A stretch of 64,000 bases of DNA from CAVWNR01 sp963756525 (GTDB taxonomy: Bacteria > Actinomycetota > Actinomycetes > Mycobacteriales > Jatrophihabitantaceae), in the NCBI GenBank assembly GCA_963756525.1, contig CAVWNR010000001.1, forward strand, positions 62,001 through 126,000. The letters run 5' to 3'. The notes beneath the pieces were generated by a model, which saw nothing but the letters and a program-made list of their open reading frames with translations, was not told the origin of the DNA and ran no database searches. Below, one piece after another: positions 16,501 to 24,003 of the stretch; within the stretch, counting starts at the first letter, position 1, and the number at the start of each line of letters is the position of its first letter. Made by a program: the position numbers and the translations under genes.

Positions 16501-16692
16501 TCAGCTCTGAGCCGGCGCGACGTGCGCGTCCGGGCCCGGGTAGGTGAGCCCCTCCTGGCCGCTGTCTTCCCAACGCACGTAGTACGGCGGGGAGCCGTCG
16601 TCCGACCTGACCTCGAGGATGGTGGCCCGGCGGGCGTGCCGTTCGGTGTTGCTCCCCTCGACGATGAGCACATCGCCTGGCTTGGCGTGCAT
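16501..16692 (-). CDS. DUF1918 domain protein
   Basis: Small 63-aa protein of the actinobacterial DUF1918 family, with an SH3-like barrel of unknown function. It opens with MHAKPGDVLIVEG and ends with PPYYVRWEDSGQEGLTYPGP, both characteristic of the family. The start is supported by GGAGGT about 7 nt upstream. It is convergent with dnaE1 and lies near the ABC exporter genes, which offers no functional hint. Confidence 0.9.
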   Translation of the reverse strand: MHAKPGDVLIVEGSNTERHARRATILEVRSDDGSPPYYVRWEDSGQEGLTYPGPDAHVAPAQS

Positions 16693-16813
16693 CTGCAGAC
16701 CTCCGATGAACGCGTGCGAGTCGTCATCTAGGTGGAGTCCAGCATGCCCGCGTCGGCCTGCACGCGCCAGTGCAGGGCCGGCGCGGGCGGGCGCAGGCGG
16801 CCCGAGCCGCCGC

Positions 16814-17671
16814 TCAGACCGAGCGCTGGTAGGCGCGAAACGCCCGGGTCGCCAGCCAGGCCATGACGACCGCGAGCGCCGCGAGCAGGCCGAGGCGGGG
16901 CAGGACGGCTCCCCAGTCCGGGTCGGCAGAAAGCGCCTGCCGGCTCACGACCACCGCCCAGTCGACCGGGTTGTACCGGGCGACGTGCCGTACCCAGGCC
17001 GGCGCAAGGGCCACGTCCATGATCGCCGAGCAGAGGAAGGTGATCGGCAGCGCGATGAACTGGCTGATGCCGATCAGCGCCTCCTGCTGGCGCACCAGCA
17101 GGGCCACCGCGTTGGAGAGCGCCGCGAACACCACGGTCAGCAGCACGGCGGCGAGCAGGGTCAGCGGGATGCCCACCGCGGCGCCCGGGAAGCGCGCGCC
17201 GGTCGCGTACGCGATCCCGAACACGATCAGCGTCTGGATCACCGTGGTGATCGACTGGTAGGCCAGCGTGCCGACCATTATCGCGCCCCGGCTCACCGGC
17301 GAGGCGAGCAGCCGGTCCATCACGCCGCGTTTCATGTCCTCGATGTAGACGGTGCCCGCCCACGCGCTGGAGAAGAGCACCGTCATCACGATGACGCCGG
17401 GCGTGATGAACTCGAGGTAGGAGCCCGCGCCGGGTGTGAAGCCCGGGATGTGGATCACCGACTTGAACAGCTGCCCGAAGAGCAGCAGCCAGATCGCCGG
17501 CTGCACCAGGGTGATCGCGACGTAGCCCGGCTGGCGCAGCAGAGCGCGCACCCCGCGCATGGTGAGGTACGCCGAATGCGTCAGCAACGCCCCGCCAGTG
17601 CGCAACCGTTCCCCGTCCGACGCCGGAGGAAGTTGTGCGATCGTGGATGACGTGGGGGTGGTCGCGGTCAT
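16814..17671 (-). CDS. ABC-2 type transporter permease (DrrB-like)
   Basis: Membrane subunit of a DrrAB-type exporter; 285 aa with about six hydrophobic segments. A polar N-terminus precedes YLTMRGVRALLRQPGYVAIT. The ABC-2 family signature follows (YLEFITPGVIVMTVLFSSAW, then GVMDRLLASPVSRGAIMVG). The start overlaps the stop of the ATPase gene by 4 bp, so the two are co-translated. Such exporters carry drugs, lipids or antibiotics; the substrate here is unknown. A PadR-type regulator lies upstream, suggesting ligand-induced expression. Confidence 0.92.
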   Translation of the reverse strand: MTATTPTSSTIAQLPPASDGERLRTGGALLTHSAYLTMRGVRALLRQPGYVAITLVQPAIWLLLFGQLFKSVIHIPGFTPGAGSYLEFITPGVIVMTVLFSSAWAGTVYIEDMKRGVMDRLLASPVSRGAIMVGTLAYQSITTVIQTLIVFGIAYATGARFPGAAVGIPLTLLAAVLLTVVFAALSNAVALLVRQQEALIGISQFIALPITFLCSAIMDVALAPAWVRHVARYNPVDWAVVVSRQALSADPDWGAVLPRLGLLAALAVVMAWLATRAFRAYQRSV

Positions 17672-18645
17672 GCTGCCTCCTCGAACTTGCGGCCGGCGTG
17701 GCGCAGGTAGACGTCGTCCAGGGACGGGCGGGCGACGCTCACCGACACGGCCGTGAGCCCTGCGTCGTCCAGCGCGGTGAGCAGGCGGGGAACCGCGCGC
17801 GCGCCGTGGTCGGCCCGGGCGCGCAGGGTGGCTCCGGCGACGGCGACCTCGCGCAGGCCGGGCACCCGCTCGATCGAGTGCCGCGCAACGCCGGCGGCGG
17901 CCGCATCGCAGAGCTCAAGCTCGACGGTGTCGCCATGCAGCTCGCTCTTGAGCTGCTCCGGCGTCCCCTCGGCGACGATCCGACCGTGGTCGACGATGGC
18001 CAGCTGGCCGGCGAGGCGGTCGGCCTCGTCCAGGTAGTGGGTGGTGAGCAGCACGGTCATCTCGTCGGCCGCGGCCATCCGGGCGATCTCCGCCCACATC
18101 TCGGCCCGGGCCTCCGGGTCCAGGCCAGTGGTCGGCTCGTCCAGGAAGAGCACCTGCGGGCGGTGCACCAGCCCGATCGCGACGTCGAGCTTGCGCGACA
18201 TGCCCCCGGAGTAGGTGCGCACCTGCCGGTCGGCGGCGTCGGCCAGCCCGAACCGGTCGAGCAGCTCGCCGGCGCGGCGGAACGCCGCACGCCGGGGGAG
18301 CCCCTGGATCCGGGCGGCCAGCACGAGGTTCTCCCGGCCGGTGGCGATCGGGTCGCTGCTCGGCAGCTGCCCGACCAGGCCGATGGCGTGCCGCACGCGG
18401 TGTGCCGCGGTGCGCACGTCCAGGCCGGCGACGCGCGCCGAGCCGGAGTCGGCCCGCGACAGGGTGGTGAGGATCTTGACGGTGGTGGACTTGCCGGCGC
18501 CGTTCGGGCCCAGCAGCCCGAACACGGTCCCGGCCGCGACCCGCAACGACAGCCCGCACAGCGCCTGGACCGGCGGTTTGCCGCGGCCGGCGGGGTAGGT
18601 CTTGACCAGGTCGGCGGCCTCCAACGCCGCCGTGGATGTCGACAT
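17668..18645 (-). CDS. ABC transporter ATP-binding protein (DrrA-like)
   Basis: Cytoplasmic ATPase driving the adjacent DrrB-like permease; 325 aa. It has Walker A GPNGAGKST near residue 45, Q-loop GLVGQLPSSD, signature YSGGMSRKLDVAI, Walker B VLFLDEPTTGLDPEARAEMW and the H-loop LLTTHYLDEAD. The C-terminal extension ends in PSLDDVYLRHAGRKFEEAA, typical of the DrrA/daunorubicin-resistance type. It lies 146 bp from the PadR gene on the same strand, with a hairpin between them. The start is set by GAAAGGGAG upstream. Confidence 0.94.
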   Translation of the reverse strand: MSTSTAALEAADLVKTYPAGRGKPPVQALCGLSLRVAAGTVFGLLGPNGAGKSTTVKILTTLSRADSGSARVAGLDVRTAAHRVRHAIGLVGQLPSSDPIATGRENLVLAARIQGLPRRAAFRRAGELLDRFGLADAADRQVRTYSGGMSRKLDVAIGLVHRPQVLFLDEPTTGLDPEARAEMWAEIARMAAADEMTVLLTTHYLDEADRLAGQLAIVDHGRIVAEGTPEQLKSELHGDTVELELCDAAAAGVARHSIERVPGLREVAVAGATLRARADHGARAVPRLLTALDDAGLTAVSVSVARPSLDDVYLRHAGRKFEEAA

Positions 18646-18756
18646 GACTGACTCCCTTTCATGGACCGATGGATGGGGGAGCCGGTGCCGCGACGCCTAT
18701 CGTGATGAGTGCGCCTCGGGGTGATCTGCGTCTTGCGGACCGGCTCGAGGATCGGG

Positions 18757-18788
18757 CCCTGGCCGGGTGTTGCCGCACCCGGTCAGGG
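18757..18788 (-). terminator. Hairpin between padR-type gene and ABC exporter
   Basis: CCCTGGCCGGGTG and CACCCGGTCAGGG can form a 13-bp stem with one mismatch or G-U pair and a 6-nt loop. It starts 4 nt beyond the PadR stop codon on the minus strand. There is no clear U-tract, so it may be only a partial terminator separating regulator and exporter transcription. Confidence 0.55.
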
Positions 18789-18791
18789 TGG

Positions 18792-19481
18792 TTACTTCTG
18801 CTCGTCGGCTGGCTGCAGGGGGCGTGCCTCCTCTCCTAGGTAGCGGACCGGGTCGGCGAAGATCTCGGCGAGCGGCACGCCTTGGTCGCGCAGTTCGTGC
18901 AGGCGCTGCCAGGTCTTCACACCCGGGTAGGCGCCGTCGCGGATGTCGCGGGCGAGCGCGGCGACGAAGTCCATCTCCGCCATGATCATGGTGCGCCGAT
19001 AGAGGCTCTCGACCAGGAAAAGATCGGGCAGCCCCTGCTCGTGCGCGAGTTCGTGCATGCTGTCCAGTGACGCGATCTCGACGCGCAGCCGGTCGCTGCG
19101 CTGTTGGAGCAGGTGGGCCACCTCGGCCGGCGGGAGCCCGGGCATGAACGACAGCCCAGCTTCCAGCGATGTGAACTCCTTGGTGGGCGTCGAGAGCAGT
19201 TCGGCGAGCCAGTCCTCGAACTCGGCCTGCCCGGCCTCGGTGATCGCATAGACGGTGCGCTCGGGGCGCCGTCCTTCCCGCGTCGTCTGCTGCGCTTCGA
19301 TCAGCTTGTGTTTCTGCAGCGCCTCGACGACCGAGTACAGCGAGCCATAATTGATCTTGATGCTGTGGTCCTTGCCGCGCTCGCGCAGCGTCGAGGAGAT
19401 CTCGTAAGGGTGCATCGGCCGCTCGGCCAGGCTGCCGAGCACCGCGAGCGCCAGGGGATTCGAGACCCGCCGTCGCGTCAT
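18792..19481 (-). CDS. PadR family transcriptional regulator
   Basis: Winged-helix repressor of the PadR family; 229 aa. The N-terminal DNA-binding domain is complete (LALAVLGSLAERPMHPYEIS, then KINYGSLYSVVEALQKHKLI and the wing GRRPERTVYAITEAGQAEFE). A longer C-terminal helical dimerisation domain (VirR/PadR-C type) follows, marked by SLEAGLSFMPGLPPAEVAHL. The start MTRRRVSNPLALAVLG follows GAGGAGGAG. It precedes the DrrAB-type exporter on the same strand, so it very probably senses an exporter substrate. Its own promoter carries a palindrome over the -10 box, indicating autoregulation. Confidence 0.94.
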   Translation of the reverse strand: MTRRRVSNPLALAVLGSLAERPMHPYEISSTLRERGKDHSIKINYGSLYSVVEALQKHKLIEAQQTTREGRRPERTVYAITEAGQAEFEDWLAELLSTPTKEFTSLEAGLSFMPGLPPAEVAHLLQQRSDRLRVEIASLDSMHELAHEQGLPDLFLVESLYRRTMIMAEMDFVAALARDIRDGAYPGVKTWQRLHELRDQGVPLAEIFADPVRYLGEEARPLQPADEQK

Positions 19482-19496
19482 ACTGCTCCTCCTCAA

Positions 19497-19538
19497 ATAC
19501 TCGAATGCGAGTATCCAGACGTGGGCACTCGGTGTCAA
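19497..19538 (-). promoter_or_regulatory. padR promoter with operator palindrome over the -10 box
   Basis: On the minus strand TTGACA (19538-19533) and GATACT (19515-19510) are separated by 17 bp, the best sigma-70-type promoter in the window. The sequence ATACTCG-N4-CGAGTAT (19514-19497) is a perfect inverted repeat covering the -10 box and the likely transcription start. Binding of the encoded PadR protein here would block its own transcription. That binding is inferred. Confidence 0.82.
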
Positions 19539-19569
19539 ACTCTTACCTCGCGCGGGTAGCGTCGGCCCG

Positions 19570-20127
19570 GTGACCATGCCGCTGCCGCTGCCGCCCGGGG
19601 ACCGCCCCGACTTGGCCGACGTTGGCGACTTCCGGCAGGGCACGGCCGCTAGCCAATGGGCGCTCTCGCGCTACCTGGTCGGCCGGGCCGTCGGCGCGCA
19701 CATCGCCCGCGCGCTGTTCCTCCTCGCTCTGGCGTTCGTCGCGCTGGCCGTCGGCTCTCACTGGTTCACGCCGACCTGGGTCACCGTGCTGGTCGCCCTG
19801 GTCGCGGTGAGCCTGCTCGCGGTGCGTGCGCTGCTCGCCGCCGTGCTGCGCGGCCTAACCGGCGGCGCCGTGTTCCACCCGATCGAGCCGCAGCTGCGCG
19901 CCCTGGTCGCCGACACCCGCCACGACGTGCAGCGCGAGCTTCGCCGCATCGGCTTGCCGAGCCATGTGCTCACCGCACCGCTGCTGGCCGGCCGGCTGCT
20001 GGGCCGAAGGCGGGCTCGCACGGTCGAGCGGCTGCGCGGCTTTCGCATCGATCACGTCGTGCCGCAGTCGCGGCTGGACGAGCTGCACCTGCTGGTGCGC
20101 TCGGTGCAACCACCTGGCACTGCCTGA
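19570..20127 (+). CDS. Membrane protein of unknown function
   Basis: 185-aa protein not assigned to a family. A polar N-terminus (about 30 residues) precedes two hydrophobic segments at about 43-62 and 67-90. The last 90 residues are soluble and Arg-rich, with FHPIEPQLRALVADTRHDVQ and a C-terminal RLDELHLLVRSVQPP. TAGCGT (19557-19562) ends 7 nt before the GTG at 19570, suggesting a leaderless mRNA from that codon; ATG at 19576 is the alternative. It diverges from the PadR gene, with the two starts 88 bp apart, so PadR could affect it too. Confidence 0.75.
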   Translation: MTMPLPLPPGDRPDLADVGDFRQGTAASQWALSRYLVGRAVGAHIARALFLLALAFVALAVGSHWFTPTWVTVLVALVAVSLLAVRALLAAVLRGLTGGAVFHPIEPQLRALVADTRHDVQRELRRIGLPSHVLTAPLLAGRLLGRRRARTVERLRGFRIDHVVPQSRLDELHLLVRSVQPPGTA

Positions 20128-20157
20128 GCCGTCACGGTAGCCCGCGGTTGCGCGAGG

Positions 20158-21369
20158 ATGTCTCGGGTGAGCATGCCGGTCGGCCGTGCCCAGGTCTGGC
20201 GCGCGTGGCTGGCCGGCGCCGGCCGCGGCCTCGTCGAGCGCGCCGCGGACGGCCTGGCTCGCCGCTCCGGGCGCGGCGCCGCGCAGTCGACCAGTCTCGG
20301 CGACGGCGTCGTCCTGCTCGGTACGGTCTGGCCGGGCGGCGCCGAAGAGCCGTTCGAGGGCGTCGTGGTCGCCGACCGGCGGGGGGTGATCGGGTACCTC
20401 GGGCCGCCTGCGGCCCACGAACTGCCCGAACGCCTGCCGGTGCTCGGCGGACCCGGCTACTGGGTCGGTCCGGGCATCGTCGACGCCCACGTCCACCTGG
20501 CATTCGGGTCGGTCGACGAGTGCCTGCCAGCCGGGCTGGTGGCCGTACGGGACCTCGGCGCGCCGGCCGCTCTGGCCCGCCGATGGCGCACCGGGCATCG
20601 CCCGCCCGCATCGGGTCGCCCGTTCGTTGCAGTCGCCGGGCCCATCCTCACCGCGCCGGGCGGCTACCCGAGCCGCAGCTGGGGGGGCAACGGGTTCGCC
20701 GCGTTCGTGGCCTCGGCCGGGCAGGCCCGCCAGGTGGTGCAACGCGTGGCGGCGGACGGCGCGGACGTGGTGAAGGTCGCGCTCGAGCCGGGCGCAGCCG
20801 GTTGGCCGGTGCCAAAGCCGCAGGTGGTTCGTGCGATCGTCGACGCGGCGCATGCGAGTGGCCTCGCGGTCGTCGCGCACGCGCTGACCGTCGACATGGT
20901 GCGGCGCGCCGTCGAGGCCGGGGTGGACGAGCTCGCGCACACCCCGACCGAGCCGCTCCCTGCCCCGCTCGTCGAGGCGATCGCCGATGCCCGCATCGCG
21001 GTCGTCTCGACCCTGCAGACGTTCTTCTCCGACGGACTCGGCCGCACGGCCGCGGCGAACGCGGCGGCGCTGCACGACGCCGGCGTGGTGCTCCGGTACG
21101 GCACCGACCTGGGCAACACCGGCACCCGGCCGGGTGTGGACCCGCGTGAGCTGGACCGCCTCGCCGACGCCGGGCTCGGCCGGCTGGGGGCGCTGCGCGC
21201 CGCGACCGAGGCAGCAGCGGCCGCGCCGGGCATCCGGCGGCGCACCGGACGTATCCGGCGCGGCGAGCCGGCCGCACTGGTGCTCCTGCCCGGCGATCCG
21301 CTGGCCGAGCCGGGGGTCTGGCGTACGCCGGCCGCCGTCCTGGCCGACGGCCGGCTCGTCGTCAACTGA
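20158..21369 (+). CDS. Amidohydrolase family protein (imidazolonepropionase-like)
   Basis: Metal-dependent hydrolase of the amidohydrolase superfamily; 403 aa. Visible metal ligands are the HxH in VGPGIVDAHVHLAFG, a candidate carboxylated Lys in ADVVKVALEPG, His in VVAHALTVDM and ELAHTPTE, and Asp in RYGTDLGNTGTRPG. The C-terminal strand GRIRRGEPAALVLLPGDPLA completes the composite beta-sandwich. The first 45 residues are an atypical Arg/Ala-rich extension, so GTG at 20167 or a later codon could be the true start. The substrate cannot be predicted. It is followed 6 bp later by a membrane protein gene. Confidence 0.88.
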   Translation: MSRVSMPVGRAQVWRAWLAGAGRGLVERAADGLARRSGRGAAQSTSLGDGVVLLGTVWPGGAEEPFEGVVVADRRGVIGYLGPPAAHELPERLPVLGGPGYWVGPGIVDAHVHLAFGSVDECLPAGLVAVRDLGAPAALARRWRTGHRPPASGRPFVAVAGPILTAPGGYPSRSWGGNGFAAFVASAGQARQVVQRVAADGADVVKVALEPGAAGWPVPKPQVVRAIVDAAHASGLAVVAHALTVDMVRRAVEAGVDELAHTPTEPLPAPLVEAIADARIAVVSTLQTFFSDGLGRTAAANAAALHDAGVVLRYGTDLGNTGTRPGVDPRELDRLADAGLGRLGALRAATEAAAAAPGIRRRTGRIRRGEPAALVLLPGDPLAEPGVWRTPAAVLADGRLVVN

Positions 21370-21375
21370 GAGACT

Positions 21376-21996
21376 GTGCAGGTGACCGACCAGCTGCCGG
21401 TGCCGCAGGACGCGCCGCCCCCGCCGCCGCGCCCGGTCGAGCGGTGGATCACCCGGGCGGACGTCGTGTTCGGCGGGTCGGTCGTTGTCGGCCTGGCCGT
21501 GGTCGGCGTGCCGGTCGGCCTGATCTGGCAACTGATCAGCCCAGGCCGCCCGGCCGGCTTCCGGTACGCCGGCGGCCCGGTGTTTGCATTCGAGGAGTCC
21601 GAAGCGATGATCGCGGCAGACGGCCGGTTCGTGCTGCTGACCGCGATCGTCGGGCTGCTCGCCGGCGGCGGGGCATGGCTGGTCGTCTCGCGGCGCGGCG
21701 CGATCACCGCTGCGGCGCTGGCGCTGGGCGGGCTGGCCGGGGCGGTGGTCGCGGACCTGGTCGGCTGGGCCACCGGCGGGGGCAGCGCCAGCGCGCCGGC
21801 CGAGACGCTGATCAAGCACCTGCCGCTGCGGGTGCACGCTGCGCCGTTCCTGCTCATCGAGGCGCTGCTCGCGCTGCTGGTCTACCTGCTCGGCGCGCTG
21901 TTCACCAGGCGCGACGATCTCGGCCGGACAGGCGCCGCCCGGCTGCCGGACGCGCCGCCGGCACCGGATGCGCCGTTCTGGCAGCAGGCCTACTAG
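21376..21996 (+). CDS. Membrane protein, DUF2567-like
   Basis: 206-aa protein with a Pro-rich N-terminus and four hydrophobic segments (about 29-55, 87-105, 110-130, 155-178). The arrangement and the FAFEESEAMIAADGRFVLLT segment after the first membrane helix resemble actinobacterial DUF2567 proteins; I give this as a likely, not certain, family. GTG codons at 21376 and 21382 are both possible starts. It lies 6 bp after the amidohydrolase, so they are probably co-transcribed, and overlaps the convergent LON-domain gene by 4 bp. Confidence 0.75.
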   Translation: MQVTDQLPVPQDAPPPPPRPVERWITRADVVFGGSVVVGLAVVGVPVGLIWQLISPGRPAGFRYAGGPVFAFEESEAMIAADGRFVLLTAIVGLLAGGGAWLVVSRRGAITAAALALGGLAGAVVADLVGWATGGGSASAPAETLIKHLPLRVHAAPFLLIEALLALLVYLLGALFTRRDDLGRTGAARLPDAPPAPDAPFWQQAY

Positions 21997-22652
21997 GAGT
22001 TGCCCGGGATGAGCCGCAGCGCCTTGAGGTCGACCGGCGCGGTGCCGGTCTGGCGGAGCAGGACGCTCTCGCGACGCAGCAGTGCCCGTTCGGCCGCCAA
22101 CCGGTGCGCGACGGTCTGGGCGGCGAGCAGCGCCTGCCGCTCGCGCACCGCCAGCGGCAACCGCCCGGCGATCTCGTAGGACGTCCGCACCGGGTCGGCG
22201 CTGAGCGGCTCGTGCTGCAGCATGCCGGCCAACCGTTCCAGCAGCGCCAGGTAATCCTCGTAGGCGAGCCGGGTCGACGCCAGCAGCTCCTCGCTCAGCG
22301 GCCCATCCCGTTCGTCGAGCCAGTCCACCCCGGCCTGCAGGTAGGGCCGGCCTTCGGCGTCGAGGGATCGGATGCGAAACCGGCGACTGCCCACGGTGAG
22401 TAGGTCACAGCTGCCGTCCGGGTACGGCCGCCGCTGGACGATCTCGGCCAGCGTCCCGACCTCGGCGAACTCCACGTCGGTCGAGGTCTCCGTACCGCGG
22501 GAGAGGGCGACGATGCCGAAACCGCCCCGGTCCTGGCGCGCCGCGAGGTCGGCGAGCAGTTGGCGGTAACGCGTCTCGAAGATGTGCAACGGCAGCGGCA
22601 GTCCAGGCAGCAGCACCGCGCCCAGCGGGAAGATCGGGATCGTTGCCGGCAC
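21993..22652 (-). CDS. LON peptidase substrate-binding domain protein
   Basis: Stand-alone N-terminal (substrate-recognition) domain of Lon without ATPase or protease parts; 219 aa. It begins with TIPIFPLGAVLLPGLPLPLH and IFETRYRQLLADL, diagnostic of this family, followed by GFGIVALSRG and GTLAEIVQRRPYPDG. The last 90 residues are helical (RLAAERALLRRESVLLRQTG). Its role in actinobacteria is unknown. The GTG start at 22652 has TACGGT ending 6 nt upstream, so its mRNA is probably leaderless. It diverges from hisD, with only 22 bp between the two start codons. Confidence 0.9.
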   Translation of the reverse strand: MPATIPIFPLGAVLLPGLPLPLHIFETRYRQLLADLAARQDRGGFGIVALSRGTETSTDVEFAEVGTLAEIVQRRPYPDGSCDLLTVGSRRFRIRSLDAEGRPYLQAGVDWLDERDGPLSEELLASTRLAYEDYLALLERLAGMLQHEPLSADPVRTSYEIAGRLPLAVRERQALLAAQTVAHRLAAERALLRRESVLLRQTGTAPVDLKALRLIPGNS

Positions 22653-22658
22653 ACCCGA

Positions 22659-22668
22659 ACCGTAAACT
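22659..22668. promoter_or_regulatory. Overlapping divergent -10 boxes for LON-domain gene and hisD
   Basis: TAAACT on the plus strand (22663-22668) ends 6 nt before GTG 22675 of hisD. TACGGT on the minus strand (22664-22659) ends 6 nt before GTG 22652 of the LON-domain gene. The two hexamers share the TA at 22663-22664. The whole spacer between the start codons is 22 bp, so both transcripts would be leaderless and their promoters mutually exclusive. Confidence 0.6.
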
Positions 22669-22674
22669 GTGCGC

Positions 22675-24003
22675 GTGTTGCGCCGCCTCGACCTGACTCG
22701 CGACCAGGTCGACCTGAGCCGTGTGTTGCCGCGCGCCAAGGTCGACGTGCGCGCCGCGGTCGCGGCGGTCGAGCCGGTGGTGTCGGATGTGGCCGGCCGC
22801 GGGTACGCCGCCGCGCGCGATGCCACGCAACGCTTCGATGGTGTCGACGTCGCCGATCCGCGGGTGTCCGCGTCGGCGCTGGCCGGCGCGCTCGACGCGC
22901 TCGATCCCGCCGTGCGGGCGGGGCTCGCCGAGTCGATCCGGCGTGCCCGGATCGTGCACGAGGCGCAGCGGCGTTCGTCGGTGGATGTGCAGGTGGTGCC
23001 CGGCGGCACGGTCACCGAACGGTGGTTGCCGGTGCGCCGAGTCGGCTTGTACGTGCCGGGCGGGCTGGCGGTGTATCCGTCCAGCGTCGTGATGAACGTC
23101 GTGCCGGCGCAGGTGGCGGGCGTCGGCTCGATCGCGGTGTTCACCCCGCCGCAGGGGCATTGCTCCTCGCGCGAGCGCTCGTCGGCAGGAGTTCTGGCCG
23201 GCCGACCGCATCCGACGATCCTTGCCGCGTGCGCGCTGCTGGGTGTCGACGAGGTGTACGCGGTCGGCGGCGCGCAGGCGATCGCCCTTGCCGCATATGG
23301 GGATTCGTCGCTTGGCATCGAGCCGGTCGACATCGTCACCGGGCCGGGCAACGTGTACGTCGCGGCCGCCAAGCGGCTGGTGCGCGGCGTGGTCGGTATC
23401 GACGCCGAGGCCGGCCCCACCGAGATCGCGATCCTGGCCGACCGGAGCGCCGATCCGGTGCACGTCGCCGCCGACCTGATCAGCCAGGCCGAGCACGACG
23501 TGCTCGCCGCATCCGTGCTCGTCACCGACTCGGTCCAACTGGCCGACGCGGTCGACGCCGAGATGGCGCGTCAGGTGGCGCTGACCAAGCACGTCGAGCG
23601 GGTCACCGCCGCGCTGACCGGCCAGCAGTCGGCGCTCGTTCTCGTGCGCGATCTGGAGCAGGGCGTGGTGGTCGTCGACGGCTACGCGGCCGAGCACCTC
23701 GAGGTGATCACTGTCGACGCGCGGCGGTGGGCCGAGCGGGTACGCAACGCCGGCTGCATCTTCATCGGGCCATACGCGCCGGTGTCGCTGGGCGACTACT
23801 GCGCGGGCTCGAACCACGTGCTGCCGACCGGCTGCACCGCCCGGCACGCGTCGGGGCTCTCGGTGCAGTCGTTCCTCAAGGGCGTTCATCTCGTCGAGTA
23901 CAGCTACGACGCGCTGGCCGAGGCCGCGCCGCACATTCTTGCCCTGGCCGAGGCCGAGGACCTCCCGGCCCACGGCGCGGCGATCACGGTACGTATGCCG
24001 TGA
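22675..24003 (+). CDS. hisD: Histidinol dehydrogenase
   Basis: NAD- and zinc-dependent enzyme oxidising L-histidinol to L-histidine, the last step of the pathway; 442 aa from this start. Family motifs include RWLPVRRVGLYVPGGLAVYP-type glycine-rich binding sequence, VGGAQAIALAAYG, IVTGPGNVYVAAAKRLV, EAGPTEIAILAD, and the His-rich catalytic region AEHLEVI and YCAGSNHVLPTG. GTG at 22675 is chosen because TAAACT lies 6 nt before it; GTG at 22669 would add two residues. It is the first gene of hisDCBHAF and overlaps hisC by 4 bp. Confidence 0.97.
   Translation: MLRRLDLTRDQVDLSRVLPRAKVDVRAAVAAVEPVVSDVAGRGYAAARDATQRFDGVDVADPRVSASALAGALDALDPAVRAGLAESIRRARIVHEAQRRSSVDVQVVPGGTVTERWLPVRRVGLYVPGGLAVYPSSVVMNVVPAQVAGVGSIAVFTPPQGHCSSRERSSAGVLAGRPHPTILAACALLGVDEVYAVGGAQAIALAAYGDSSLGIEPVDIVTGPGNVYVAAAKRLVRGVVGIDAEAGPTEIAILADRSADPVHVAADLISQAEHDVLAASVLVTDSVQLADAVDAEMARQVALTKHVERVTAALTGQQSALVLVRDLEQGVVVVDGYAAEHLEVITVDARRWAERVRNAGCIFIGPYAPVSLGDYCAGSNHVLPTGCTARHASGLSVQSFLKGVHLVEYSYDALAEAAPHILALAEAEDLPAHGAAITVRMP

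Noticed and set aside
18646..18756. Second PadR operator in front of the exporter ATPase gene
   Set aside because: No ATACTCG-N4-CGAGTAT or close variant was found there.
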